Assembly (NCBI GenBank): GCA_009731375.1
Contig: BJOX01000275.1
Location: 629,151 to 679,763 of the forward strand
DNA length: 50,613 bases
Direction of reading: 5' to 3'
DNA from: Paulinella micropora
Taxonomy: Eukaryota; Cercozoa; Imbricatea; Euglyphida
Shown: positions 27,043 through 37,609 of the stretch, one piece after another
How the letters are laid out: each line of letters starts with the position of its first letter
Position numbering within the stretch: position 1 is the first letter of the stretch
Program-made: the position numbers and the translations under genes
The notes under the pieces: generated by a model
What the model was told of the DNA's origin: nothing
Database searches by the model: none
Seen by the model: the letters and a program-made list of their open reading frames with translations, nothing else

Positions 27043-27148
27043 CCTTGGCGCGTCGAGCAATCTGAAGATATCTGACCCGTTCGAACAAGGATCAATTGAA
27101 GATATACGTATGGATGGTGAACTAGCCCAAGATCCCATGTACATGTAA
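27043..27148 (+). CDS. Possible terminal exon between microsatellites
   Basis: After TATAG (acceptor-like), an open plus-strand frame of ordinary composition encodes SLGASSNLKISDPFEQGS then EDIRMDGELAQDPMYM and ends in TAA at 27146. It is the only non-repetitive sequence in the neighbourhood. No homologue is recognised. It may be the last exon of a gene whose introns have expanded with repeats, or chance. Confidence 0.25.
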
Positions 27149-27150
27149 GA

Positions 27151-27860
<710 letters not shown>

Positions 27861-28019
27861 TAAGGATGGCCAAGGTTGTGTTGACTGATGTGTTTGTATA
27901 TATATTATATCTATATATATGTGTATATGTATATGGATGGCCAAAGTTATGTGTATATGTATAGGGATGGCCAAAGTTATGTTGACTGATGTCGCGCTGC
28001 GACCTCAAGGTATGTATGT

Positions 28020-28038
28020 ATGTATGTATGTATGCGTA

Positions 28039-28109
<71 letters not shown>

Positions 28110-28137
28110 GGATGTGAAGACAGACAGACAGACAGAC

Positions 28138-28183
<46 letters not shown>

Positions 28184-28204
28184 GTAGGTAGGTAGGTAGG
28201 TAGG

Positions 28205-28247
<43 letters not shown>

Positions 28248-28295
28248 TAGATAGATAGTAGATAGATAGTAGATACATAGTAGATTTGCTATCTG

Positions 28296-28330
<35 letters not shown>

Positions 28331-28360
28331 ATCTATCTGTCTGTCTACCTACCTACCTAC

Positions 28361-28435
<75 letters not shown>
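28020..28435. repeat. (TCTA)n next to (GATA)n in opposite orientation
   Basis: TCTA (28041-28107), GACA/GATA/GGTA (28117-28280), then TCTA/CCTA (28290-28435). Adjacent opposite-strand tetranucleotide runs form large potential hairpins. The 28436-28650 segment that follows is unique and shows no gene. Confidence 0.9.
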
Positions 28436-28650
28436 GAACCAAGGCCACTTGAGGTGTCACTGACCCTCCCTTGGGCTTGATTTTTTGAAATGGGTGCCAT
28501 CTGTCGACAGACAGAGAATTAGGGGATGGTGTGGGTGGGCTGGACCCGTGGTGGGGTGCCTTATGTGTGCCTAGCCATACGCCTATAAGTCACATGCCAA
28601 AATAGCGACGGGAAGCACAATCCTGTTCCCTCAGGGTGCCCTTTCTCGCT

Positions 28651-28946
28651 TGTTGAGCCCGGAATAAAACCCACAGTGCTCTGTCGGTTTATACTAGACT
28701 GTCGAACAGTCTCGAAACTCCATCTGCTTACTGGGTCCTCTGTAATGGAGGTGGGAGCTCGTTCTGCAAGGGACGCTTATGGAACGAGCCCTGGCCCCGC
28801 CTGGTACTAGGGAGATTTGGTATCGCCTGTATCAGTCCCTTCCGTGCAAACATCACGGCTTAGCTGGGCATCGGGTTAATACTTTACCCATAGACTTCCT
28901 TGGTTGACGAAATCAGAAGCTCCTTTTTTCTGACATTAGTCGATAT
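28651..28946 (+). repeat. ~297-bp dispersed repeat, copy B, with (TATC)n tail
   Basis: Begins TGTTGAGCCCGGAATAAAAC and ends CGATAT, followed by (TATC)n to about 29014 and (TACC)n to 29040. It is the inverse of 26001-26297; the pair encloses 2.35 kb including foldback copy 1. Confidence 0.8.
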
Positions 28947-28949
28947 CTC

Positions 28950-29014
<65 letters not shown>

Positions 29015-29031
29015 CCTGTCTACCTACCTAC

Positions 29032-29671
29032 CTACCTACCTGGCTCCGCCAGGTACTTCCCGAAGTAGTCGGCCGCTACGCCCGAGCTCTTGGCCTCCAG
29101 CAGGTCCATTCCCCATAGATATTGGGCAAAACGGTGCTCGACTCCTGGACAATGCACCTCCCGAAGAAGGCCATAGCCACGTCCGAGCCCTTTTCCTGTC
29201 GCTGTGCTTACAGGCACTTTCGAAGTAGTCTATAGCTACGTCCGAACGGTCCCTTGCCAGTTGTAGGTGCGCGCCGAACAGATAAAAGGCCTCGCCAGAT
29301 CCCAACTGCTCCGCCAGGTACTTTCCGAAGTAGTCTGCAGCTACGCCCGAGCTCTTAGCTTCTTGCAGATACATTGTAAACAAATCTCGGGTCCAACTGC
29401 TCCCCGATTTCTCAGTTTCCAAATCAATATCAACATCTGTGTTACTACTTGGAGAAGGAGAATGAGGATTTGGGGGAGGTTGAGCAGAAGCAGTAGTAGA
29501 ATCGGCAGCAGCAGCAGCAGCCCAGGTTGTAGTACTCCATTTGCTACCCCCAGGCAAAACAGCTTGGTCGCTCACGGGGAAACATTTCTGCATTCTCGGG
29601 ATATCCTGTAGATGTTGATTCTTGTTGGGGTTCGTGTAAGCCAACACGGCTCCGAGGTGTTTCGCACACAT
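29032..29671 (-). pseudogene. Sel1/TPR-like repeat protein fragment, truncated at a microsatellite
   Basis: The minus-strand frame encodes a Ser/Ala/Pro-rich lead (TTASAQPPPNPHSPSPSS), then units of about 36 residues: MYLQEAKSSGVAADYFGKYL, QLGSGEAFYLFGAHLQLA with RDRSDVAIDYFESA, and two further units in shifted frames (GSDVAMAFFGRCI; LEAKSSGVAADYFGKYLAE). The pattern of paired helices with small residues and YF/LFG resembles Sel1-like/TPR solenoids. The last unit needs two frame changes and then runs straight into the (TACC/TATC)n tail of repeat copy B. The gene therefore appears broken there, or an intron begins there. Confidence 0.5.
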
Positions 29672-30316
29672 GCTCGATGCCTACATTTCAGACATGCTAG
29701 TATGTATATGTGTGTGTATGTGTGTGTGTGGATGTTTGTGTGCGTTTGTGCGTGTGAGTGTGTGTGTACGTATATGTGTTGTGTGTATATATATAAATAT
29801 ATATATATATATAATATTTTAAAAAAATCAAAAAAACAAAAAAAGACAAAATAGGAAAGGAAAAGAAAAGAAACAAAGAAACAAAAGAAAAAACAAAAAA
29901 CACGCAAAAAAAATTCACAAAAAAATCATTCAAAAGAACAGACAATTAATCAAAAAAACAGGGTGTGTGTGTGTGTGTGTGTGTTTGTGCGTGTTTGTGT
30001 ATGTGTGTGTGTGTGTGTGTGCCTGCTGCTCGTTGCTTGGTTTATCCGCTATCGACGTGTCCTGCACAGGTATATCAATGTGTGTGTGTGTGTGCCTGCT
30101 GCTTGTCGGTTGGTCTGCGCACTGGGCAGTATGTATGTATGTTCGTACTCATCTGTCAATACTCCTAGTTGTGCATCCTTGATGTGACTGTGTTGACCTC
30201 ATGGGCAATCGCTTGCCAGCAGTGGCAACGCGCTTGTAACGTTGCCTTGGCATCCCCAACGCGCAGTGAAATGAGTTTCTCACGTTTCTCGGTGTGCGCT
30301 AGAAACATATCGACAT
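29672..30316. other. Low-complexity and (GT)n stretch without gene
   Basis: Contains GT dinucleotides (29700-29790, 29963-30100) and an A-rich segment (29820-29960). Nothing with protein-like composition was seen. Confidence 0.6.
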
Positions 30317-30411
30317 TCATGGTGATAGTGTTAGGGGGGGGGGGGGGGGNNNNNNNNNNNNNNNNNNNNNNNNNNNNNNNNNNNNNGGGGGGGGGGGGGG
30401 GGGGGGGGAAT

Positions 30412-31333
30412 GATCAGAAGCCAAAGAAGTTCGCTGAAAACACTTGATAAGTTCACGCTCCTTAATTGGTTTGTTTGCCTTCAGCGCGAAGCTTAACATG
30501 CGCGGGTACCCCAAGGGCTTTCCATCCAAATCGAAGTTCGCGCCTTGATGGAATACTTGTTTTGTAAAGGACATGACAGACATGACTTCCTTTTTTTTGT
30601 TCTTTGCACTGCTTCCCTGCAAAATCTTCCAAGGTTTCTTTGTCATACTGGAAATAACACTCCCTTGCGGTTTCTACATTTTCGTTCCTGTCCGTATGAA
30701 CATTATTGCTGAAAACAACTTGTTCTGGGCAGCAGCGAACATAGTTGTGAAGGCGATCCCAAAACCACTCCCTGAACTTTTGTTCTTGCTTATCCACTAG
30801 GAAAGCAAAAACGATGTTGGCTTCTGCTGGGTCGGAACATGGTTCCACAACTGCCATACTGTTGGGGGCAAAACATTACACAGACTCGCAGCCGCAAGAT
30901 CTGTCAGTCAATGCTCCACTGGTCAGGTACCAATACCACAGCACATGGATGGTTTGGTAGAACCACACGACGACATGTGCAGAATGCTGTCCAGCATGTC
31001 CGTGGTAAAATATTCAGCGCAGAAAATGTCATCCTTCTGAAAGTTTCGACCTGTTCTCGCTACCAGAACGTGCTTACGCTTACCATCCCTGGTAACATCG
31101 ACATCGATGTGAGCATCCTGCGAAATGCTAACCCCCTCGTGCAGCGGAAGAGTTTCCCTTGCAGTGTCCACTTGAGCGTGGTATGACTCGCTAACACTAT
31201 CAAAGGGCAGGGTTTTGAGTTTTTGAGATTGGGGCCACTGCAGCGTGTACATAAGCGCTCTTGCAACACCGCAGTAGCATTGGGATGACGCCACAATATC
31301 CACAATTGTAGCACCGGCTGGTTCTCGACGCAC
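30412..31333 (-). CDS. Unrecognised host gene, two or three exons
   Basis: The minus-strand frame 31333-30923 has normal composition (SQCYCGVARALMYTLQWPQ, DAHIDVDVTRDGKRKHVLVA, FCAEYFTTDMLDSILHMSSC). A GT-AG interval (about 30929-30857) separates it from 30857-30600 (EANIVFAFLVDKQEQKFREW, ENVETARECYFQYDKETLED). The protein then continues in another frame past an A8 homopolymer near 30592 (FDLDGKPLGYPRMLSFALKA) to about 30412, where a poly-G/N gap (30350-30386) intervenes. The frame change at a homopolymer may be a sequencing error. No family is recognised. Confidence 0.45.
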
Positions 31334-31379
31334 GCGCTGCTCGGTAGGTGGCTAGCAATCTTCAATGAAGTCTTCCCAC

Positions 31380-31561
31380 CTCGGTCAGTCCGTGTCGGCT
31401 TTGATGATGTTTTTCTTGCCCAAGCTAGTGAAGTTTTTTACCTTCCTGTGGAATTTTTCTCATCCTATCTTGACTCAGTCTTTGGACTTGGAGAAAGCGT
31501 TTGAAATAGTTCAAAGTGGGGGGTGCCTACAGTTAAACAGATTCTGTTAGCTGGTAATTAC

Positions 31562-31635
<74 letters not shown>

Positions 31636-32825
31636 GAAAATAATACAAACTATGAGAAGCAAGCTAAATGACCAAAAATGACGCTCTTGCTTGCCTGAGA
31701 GCCGCTCCCTGGGACTGAATTATCGTGCATAAGTTTGTCTATCTGTTTGATGAAGGAACATAAATTGAGAGTTTGGGTGTAGCGCACTTCTGTGACAAAA
31801 ACAGTCAACAAAGCGTCTGAAAGTCTAGAAAACCACCAGCAACTGACAGGAAGAGCTTGGGACTGCCCTATCAAGCTAACCAATGGAGGCGAAAAATAAC
31901 AGGATATCATGACTAAAACATGAGGTTTGTAACAGTGTTGCAATACATGGACAGTGGTGGGAAGGGAGCAGCCGCGTGTCATACTGGCCCACAGTACATG
32001 CTGACTGGCTATTTGGGTGCATTGTCGTGCTTGTTTCTGTGTAGAGGAGCTCTAACCGACGCAAGAAACATGACAAAACACCTTTCCTGAACATATCTCA
32101 TAAATCCCAAACGTTTGTATATGTGTGTTTGCATAAGGAATGACTCGAGCTTGTCATATCTAGCAAACAGGTGCAGAACTCAGCAACAGAAAGGATATGC
32201 GCCGACAAAGCAATCGAGAAAAGAAACGGTGGTGGGTGTGGAAACAACAGACCAACCAGGTGACACAGCCTTGGAGCACAGCCAAGCCAGGAAACAGTTT
32301 TTAGTCATTAAAAAAAGAGTTATAGAGCACCTTGGCTGTCTTTCTAGCTCAAAACATATTGTCCCTCCTCAGGTCGAACAGAATAATGGTCGGTCCGGCC
32401 CTTGCATTGACCAAAACTTTTTTCTGACTGAGATGGTTGATAGGGGACAAGCAATTACATCAGTTACTTGATTCTGGCGGCCTGGGCAGGCCTTACGAGA
32501 GCTGTATAGTGATTTCTCATCTGCTAGAAGAGGCAAAGAAAAGAGAGAGGTGTTGTTCAATACCAGAAAAGCCTGATTATCCAGGCAACACTCGATATGT
32601 ACGGGAACGTGAGAGTTGCACATATACTAAATTTATTGCGAATTGTACTTGTGGGTTTATTGAAAGAGTTGCCAAGTAGGTAAGAATGGCAGAACATGGT
32701 GTCCGGACGAAGCGAACAAATCGTTCGGCAATTTTCACAGGGGGGTCAGGATGTTTTGCCTAATTCACAGGGGGGGGGGCACATGTTTCGCCTAATTCAC
32801 AGAAGGGTCGGGCAACTTTCCGAAA
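31380..32825. other. Stretch without supported gene; (GATA)n and G-rich tandem motif
   Basis: Contains (GATA)n at 31562-31635. Near 32730-32835 it holds three diverged copies of a ~40-bp unit with CTAATTCACAGGGGGG or similar. Short open frames exist but none has convincing composition or splice context. Confidence 0.5.
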
Positions 32826-33068
32826 TCATAGGGGGGCAAAAAAAAACTCATCCAACACAATGGTACCTAGAATACCAGTAACTTTCCACAGTTCCACCAG
32901 ATTTTGCGGGATGGAGGTAAAAAATGGAGTTGTAGTTTGGATCCTTAAAGCAGCGCCGATGTCCAGACTCCAGAGTAACCTTGTGCTCTGAGTTTGTTCT
33001 CTACCTTCCACTGCCCTTCCAGACGCATTGTGTGCTCCGTCGAGACTCATAAGTTCATCAATCTCCAC
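32826..33068 (-). CDS. Possible exon, 80 codons
   Basis: Minus-strand frame of ordinary composition (EIDELMSLDGAHNASGRAVE, SLDIGAALRIQTTTPFFTS, TGILGTIVLDEFFF). No homologue is recognised and the splice context is unclear. The adjacent upstream sequence carries another poly-G/N gap (33239-33309). Confidence 0.25.
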   Translation of the reverse strand: MEIDELMSLDGAHNASGRAVEGREQTQSTRLLWSLDIGAALRIQTTTPFFTSIPQNLVELWKVTGILGTIVLDEFFFAPL

Positions 33069-33684
33069 GACGAGACTTGATGGGATCTAACCCTACCCGC
33101 GCCGTGTCCTTGAAGGATTTTCTCATCAGATATGCGCATGCATATGGAAAATCTCTTTGGCGGGTTTGGGAATGTGTGTGTGTGTGTGAAATGTGGGACA
33201 GAAAATCACGGGTTGGTCCGACTCCTGACGAGAAGAAATGGGGGGGGGGGGGGGGGGGAAANNNNNNNNNNNNNNNNNNNNNNNNNNNGGGGGGGGGGGG
33301 GGGGGGGGGACAAAGAAGAGCAGCTGCAGTCTCGTGCGATTTTTCTCTACCAGGCACACAGACATACGTAATTGGATCTGTGGTCATGGTCTGAATGTCC
33401 ATTCATTCACAACACGCGAAGGACCAGGAGTCCAAGGCCCCGAAACCCTATGGGCGAAATGTCAAAACAGGATAATCTCAGATCTGAGAAAAGAATTTAG
33501 AATAGTCTTGAAATAATTTTTATCTGTTAGCTTCCATCAGCGCAAATTCCAAAAACTTGGTTTTCTTCTTCAAGAACGGGCATGTGGACAACAGCTGGAA
33601 GGCAGCCCGTGTCCTTGAAGGACTTTTCACCAGATTTCGAAAATTCTTTGGTTTTTCACGTGTGACGGTGTTATGTGCGTGCTG

Positions 33685-33701
33685 GTGTGTGTGTGTGTGT
33701 G

Positions 33702-33737
<36 letters not shown>

Positions 33738-33740
33738 TGG

Positions 33741-33771
<31 letters not shown>

Positions 33772-33786
33772 TGTGTATGTGTGTGT

Positions 33787-33824
<38 letters not shown>

Positions 33825-33874
33825 TTGTGTGCGTGTGTGCGTGCGTGTGCGTGCGTGTGTGTGTGCGTGTGTGC

Positions 33875-33919
<45 letters not shown>

Positions 33920-33990
33920 TGAGAGATGAGAGAAGAGAGATGAGAGAGAGAGAGAGCGAGTGAGAGAGAGAGAGAGAGAGTGAGAGCGCG

Positions 33991-34001
<11 letters not shown>
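33685..34001. repeat. (GT)n and (GA)n tracts
   Basis: GT dinucleotides to about 33885, then GA dinucleotides leading into the left arm of the large palindrome. Confidence 0.9.
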
Positions 34002-34049
<48 letters not shown>

Positions 34050-34053
34050 AAGG

Positions 34054-34085
<32 letters not shown>

Positions 34086-34774
34086 AGAGAGAGAAGAATA
34101 TATGTTTTTAAAAGTATATATAGAGTAGAGAGAGAGATGAGAGAGAGAGATTGTGTTTTTTCGGTGTCGTGTTTGTGTGATATATACATATATATATACA
34201 TATATATATATATACATATATATGATCATTTATGTTGGATAGACAGGTCTATGTTTTATATTATAAAACAAGCATTAGAAACATAAAAAACCAACATAGG
34301 ACACAACAAAAACAGACATTCAAACATATCAAAAACATATCTTTGTTTTACAAAAAACGACACATGAAGCACACTAAGAGAGATTTCAACGAAATAACAA
34401 TGAAAAACACATTTTATTTCATAAAATGATATATATACTGCGTATATAATGTTTTTTTGCTGTTATTTTGTTGAAATCTCTCTTAGTGTGCTTCATGTGT
34501 CGTTTTTTGTAAAACAAAGATATGTTTTTGATATGTTTGAATGTCTGTTTTTGTTGTGTCCTATGTTGGTTTTTTATGTTTCTAATGCTTGTTTTATAAT
34601 ATAAAACATAGACCTGTCTATCCAACATAAATGATCATATATATGTATATATATATATATGTATATATATATGTATATATCACACAAACACGACACCGAA
34701 AAAACACAATCTCTCTCTCTCATCTCTCTCTCTACTCTATATATACTTTTAAAAACATATATTCTTCTCTCTCT

Positions 34775-34806
<32 letters not shown>

Positions 34807-34810
34807 CCTT

Positions 34811-34858
<48 letters not shown>
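34002..34858. mobile_element. Large palindrome (foldback element copy 2)
   Basis: An inverted repeat of at least 857 bp centred near 34430, where both arms read ATGATCATTTATGTTGGATA outward in (core 34222-34638). It continues outward through (TA)n, CACAAACACGACACCG and GA/CT tracts until the N gap at 34859. Arms are nearly identical; the centre is a ~25-nt AT-rich loop with a few differences (ATGAAAAACACATTT versus TTTTTTTGCTG). Mirror-image open frames of about 65-70 codons on both strands are by-products. Shared ends with copy 1 (26461-26862) define a family. Confidence 0.85.
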
Positions 34859-35069
34859 NNNNNNNNNNNNNNNNNNNNNNNNNNNNNNNNNNNNNNNNNN
34901 NNNNNNNNNNNNNNNNNNNNNNNNNNNNNNNNNNNNNNNNNNNNNNNNNNNNNNNNNNNNNNNNNNNNNNNNNNNNNNNNNNNNNNNNNNNNNNNNNNNN
35001 NNNNNNNNNNNNNNNNNNNNNNNNNNNNNNNNNNNNNNNNNNNNNNNNNNNNNNNNNNNNNNNNNNNNN
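34859..35069. other. Assembly gap
   Basis: 211 N. It interrupts the right arm of the palindrome and may hide the junction between host DNA and the AT-rich viral region. Confidence 1.
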
Positions 35070-35349
35070 TTTTTTTTTCCAATTTCTTTTTTTTCAAGCG
35101 AACAATTCGGTCTTCCTCTACTTCATTATTTTCAATAGTCATTCGTTTTAACATCTCATTGATAGCATCAACTTTTATTATGTCTGTTTGTTTCTTTTCA
35201 ACGAGACGCGCAATTTCTTTATCAGTTTTTGAAATTCTTTCTTCGCAAGCGATTTTATCCTTATTTAGTCTGTCCTTACAAGGTCTGCGAATTTCGTATT
35301 CCTCCAACCAATCTGTTTTAGTTTTGTTTCTACTAGGAATTAAGTCCAT
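35070..35349 (-). CDS. Coiled-coil protein, C-terminus lost in gap
   Basis: ATG at 35349 opens a frame running into the N gap (93 codons visible). The sequence is highly charged and helical (KDRLNKDKIACEERISKTDK, EIARLVEKKQTD, EMLKRMTIENNEVEEDRIV), ending in Lys runs; it is probably a coiled coil. AT-rich codon use matches the viral genes to its right more than the host exons, so it may be the leftmost PLV gene. No family recognised. Confidence 0.5.
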
Positions 35350-35366
35350 TACTGCGACAAAAAAGT

Positions 35367-35470
35367 GTAATTTTGTCGCAACAAAAAAGCGAAATTCCGC
35401 TGAAACCTCTGCGACACTGAAACCCAAAAAATGAAAAAATGTCGCAACAAAAAAGGGTAATTTTGTCGCA
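35367..35470. repeat. Short direct repeats upstream of the coiled-coil gene
   Basis: TGTCGCAACAAAAAAG occurs at 35374-35389 and 35440-35455, and GTAATTTTGTCGCA at 35367-35380 and 35457-35470. An inverted TGCGACA is nearby (35353-35359). They lie in the presumed upstream region of the minus-strand coiled-coil gene and could be protein-binding sites. Confidence 0.6.
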
Positions 35471-35563
35471 TGGTGGTTTTCACGGAAATAGAATTTCTAG
35501 AATTTTCTTTAAAAATAGACTGGCGGTAATACTTCAAATACCATTTTTTCTATAACACTGGTA

Positions 35564-35662
35564 GGATTGTGGTTGGGTAAGACTAATGGGTATTACGGCA
35601 GTTATTGAAAATGTAGGTCGCGGGTTCAATTCCGAAGGATGTTTTCCCAAGTCCACAAATCC
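35564..35662. other. tRNA-like hairpin element 1
   Basis: GGATTGTGG (35564-35572) pairs with CCACAAATCC (35653-35662) with one bulge, and TTGGG with CCCAA just inside. The enclosed sequence has a Pol III B-box-like GGGTTCAATTCC preceded by GGTCGC. A full cloverleaf cannot be drawn, so I do not call a functional tRNA. Confidence 0.4.
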
Positions 35663-35726
35663 TTTTTGTTTTTTTTCGTCCATATCAAAACACTTCAAAT
35701 ACTTTCTTTTTCAACAAATTATTGAG

Positions 35727-35820
35727 GATATCACGCAAACATTAAATGGTTAGTAAGCACGCCGTGGACAAATTGGTCGCCAGTTCAAGTCTGGTTGATG
35801 ATTTAATGTTTGCGTGTATC
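35727..35820. other. tRNA-like hairpin element 2 with 16-bp perfect stem
   Basis: CACGCAAACATTAAAT (35732-35747) is exactly complementary to ATTTAATGTTTGCGTG (35801-35816), extended to about 20 bp with one bulge. Inside, GCCAG-TTCAAGT-CTGGT (35779-35795) forms a perfect T-arm, and TGGTTAGTAAGCA resembles the end of a D-arm. The anticodon arm is poor. It may be a tRNA-derived fragment or an attachment-type site. Confidence 0.5.
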
Positions 35821-35894
35821 TACATTTTTTGCTATAATGATTTTTTTTTGATGAATATTAGAGCAGTGGGAGTGATAATACCTTCTCCTGTTGC

Positions 35895-36187
35895 TGTCCG
35901 ACCTTAAGGTCGGCCGTGTCCGACCCTATTTTTTAAAGGTTGGACACTTTTTCCTCATTAAATTTCGGTATTTTATATATAATTCTTCTTCGTATTACAC
36001 ATTTTTTTTATTGTCCAACCTGTCCGACCTTTTATTTAAAAAAAAAATTTCCTCCTGTCCCCCTTTTCTAATGGGGACACAAAAAAGTTTCTAAAAAAAA
36101 GGGTTGGACTTGGACGTCGGACATGGATTAATACTAAAACGAATTCGTCTCTCTTGTGTGCTATTAAGCACTCTCAGGTGTCCAACT
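35895..36187. promoter_or_regulatory. Cluster of TGTCC(G/A)AC(C/T) repeats upstream of the recombinase
   Basis: Copies of the 9-mer on the plus strand lie at 35895-35903, 35917-35925, 36012-36020, 36021-36029 and 36179-36187. Inverted copies lie at 35938-35946 and, imperfect, at 36102-36110 and 36115-36123. The first two copies frame the 16-bp perfect palindrome CCGACCTTAAGGTCGG (35898-35913). The cluster fills most of the region before the recombinase start at 36281. It looks like an iteron or operator array for a DNA-binding protein, possibly the recombinase itself; function is inferred. Confidence 0.7.
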
Positions 36188-36280
36188 GGATTTAAGACGA
36201 TTTACGTAGTTTCAAGCGCAGGGCGGGATTTTCTATTTAAAATAATTAAAATAATATAGACTTGTCTAATATATACTACG

Positions 36281-37609
36281 ATGTGGAGCGAAGATGACAA
36301 GAAGTTTGTTAGGCAGTTAAGAGTTGCTACTACTGAAAGTAAAATTTATGAGGTCGTGTCCAACTTCTACGATAGCGAATTAAAACCAAGTATAGCCTTT
36401 CATAATGCTATTATATCTTTATTTAGCACGCCAACTAGTGATGAAGAGGTGCTTGAGGCACTAAAGGTGATATATCCTAAATATGCTATCGTGTATCCAA
36501 ACTTGAATAGTAGAAGGCAAAGACTTTCTGAGGTGAGAAAAAAAGCAATAGAGCCCAACCAAAGTGAAAAAGTATATGAAATGAGCAAACTGGATAAGTA
36601 TTTTAATCTAAATGAAGACGAGCGGATTGATATCGTTGAGGGATATAAGAAAGATGTCAAAGCCAAAAATGAACAAAAAATACAGATTGATGTCCGCGAT
36701 GTAATGGCTAAAATGAATGATATGATATTAAGTAATGACCCTTATCTTAAACTACTTGCTTTGATGATAGCAATTGGAGCAAGGCCTGTAGAAATATTTG
36801 ATAAAAACACATATGAATTAATACCAGATAAACCGAGTTGGTTGCTAGTGAATAACCTAGCGAAAAAGAGAGAAGGACAAAAAAAGAATTGGACTGAGAG
36901 GCCTGTTGTCCTTTTTACTCCCCCGTTTGTAATAGAACAAGTAAAATCAATACGAAACCATTTCAAAAAGAAAAAAGCAGTCATTATCAACAGCGAAGGG
37001 GTGCTTGATAAGCAAAAGAACAATGAACTAAACAAAAGAATTATCAAAATCTTCCCTTGGCTATCAGAATACACACAGAAGAGCAGTATGTTGCGGAAAT
37101 TATATGCTAGTTTGTCGTATAGTAATTTCGCCAATCCGAAATTAGAGAATTTCAATACGTGGGTTTCAAATGTGTTGGGGCACGGCGATATGCTTACTAG
37201 TTTTAGTTATAGTTGGGTTAATGTGGCCGACCCTGAAGAAATTAAGGCAGAAGGAATTAAAACAGAATTAGAGGAGTTGAGACGCAAAATAGATTTATAT
37301 TTGAATTTAAATAATACTAATGGAATTGAAAGCAATCTAGATAACGGAGACGAAAAATGTAGTTATACACCATTAGGTAAAAGCGCTAGTAGAGAGGATA
37401 AGTATAAATTGCTTGAGCAGATTTACAATGATAACCCGAATATCACAAATACTAAACTCAGGAAATTAAGCGGGATTGGAGCCGTTATTGTAAATACGTT
37501 TATTAAAGAGAAGAGGGGCGAAGCGACGAAGAGCGAAGCGAAAAAAGAAGAGGAAACAAAAGCACCATTAAGAAGAAGCACGAGAATTAAAAAGAAGACT
37601 AATACTTAA
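36281..37609 (+). CDS. Tyrosine recombinase, telomere-resolvase-like
   Basis: A 442-residue protein. The catalytic layout fits a tyrosine recombinase: Arg168 in IAIGARPVEI, Lys195 or 196 in the strand-turn VNNLAKKREG, Arg272 in SSMLRKLYASLSY, His301 in SNVLGHGD and Tyr310 in SFSYSWVNV. Position -3 from Arg272 is Ser rather than the usual His of HxxR; altered residues here are known in telomere resolvases (TelK/ResT type), and the GARPVEI and MLRKLYA contexts also recall that group. After the catalytic core comes an HTH-like segment (residues 372-408: LEQIYNDNPNITNTKLRKLS) and a basic tail (RRSTRIKKK). It presumably integrates the element or processes its ends. The start follows TAATATATACTACG. 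The family call is from motifs only. Confidence 0.7.
   Translation: MWSEDDKKFVRQLRVATTESKIYEVVSNFYDSELKPSIAFHNAIISLFSTPTSDEEVLEALKVIYPKYAIVYPNLNSRRQRLSEVRKKAIEPNQSEKVYEMSKLDKYFNLNEDERIDIVEGYKKDVKAKNEQKIQIDVRDVMAKMNDMILSNDPYLKLLALMIAIGARPVEIFDKNTYELIPDKPSWLLVNNLAKKREGQKKNWTERPVVLFTPPFVIEQVKSIRNHFKKKKAVIINSEGVLDKQKNNELNKRIIKIFPWLSEYTQKSSMLRKLYASLSYSNFANPKLENFNTWVSNVLGHGDMLTSFSYSWVNVADPEEIKAEGIKTELEELRRKIDLYLNLNNTNGIESNLDNGDEKCSYTPLGKSASREDKYKLLEQIYNDNPNITNTKLRKLSGIGAVIVNTFIKEKRGEATKSEAKKEEETKAPLRRSTRIKKKTNT

Noticed and set aside
31380-32825. Several 60-118 codon open frames
   Set aside because: Composition, start context and splice signals are not convincing and frames overlap on both strands.
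34232-34628. Two mirror-image genes of 65-69 codons (both starting MLDRQVYVLYY)
   Set aside because: They are the two arms of one palindrome read on opposite strands; no independent sign of coding.
35564-35820. Functional tRNA genes
   Set aside because: T-arm and box B are present in the second element, but the acceptor and anticodon arms cannot be drawn properly. The first element lacks a proper T-stem.
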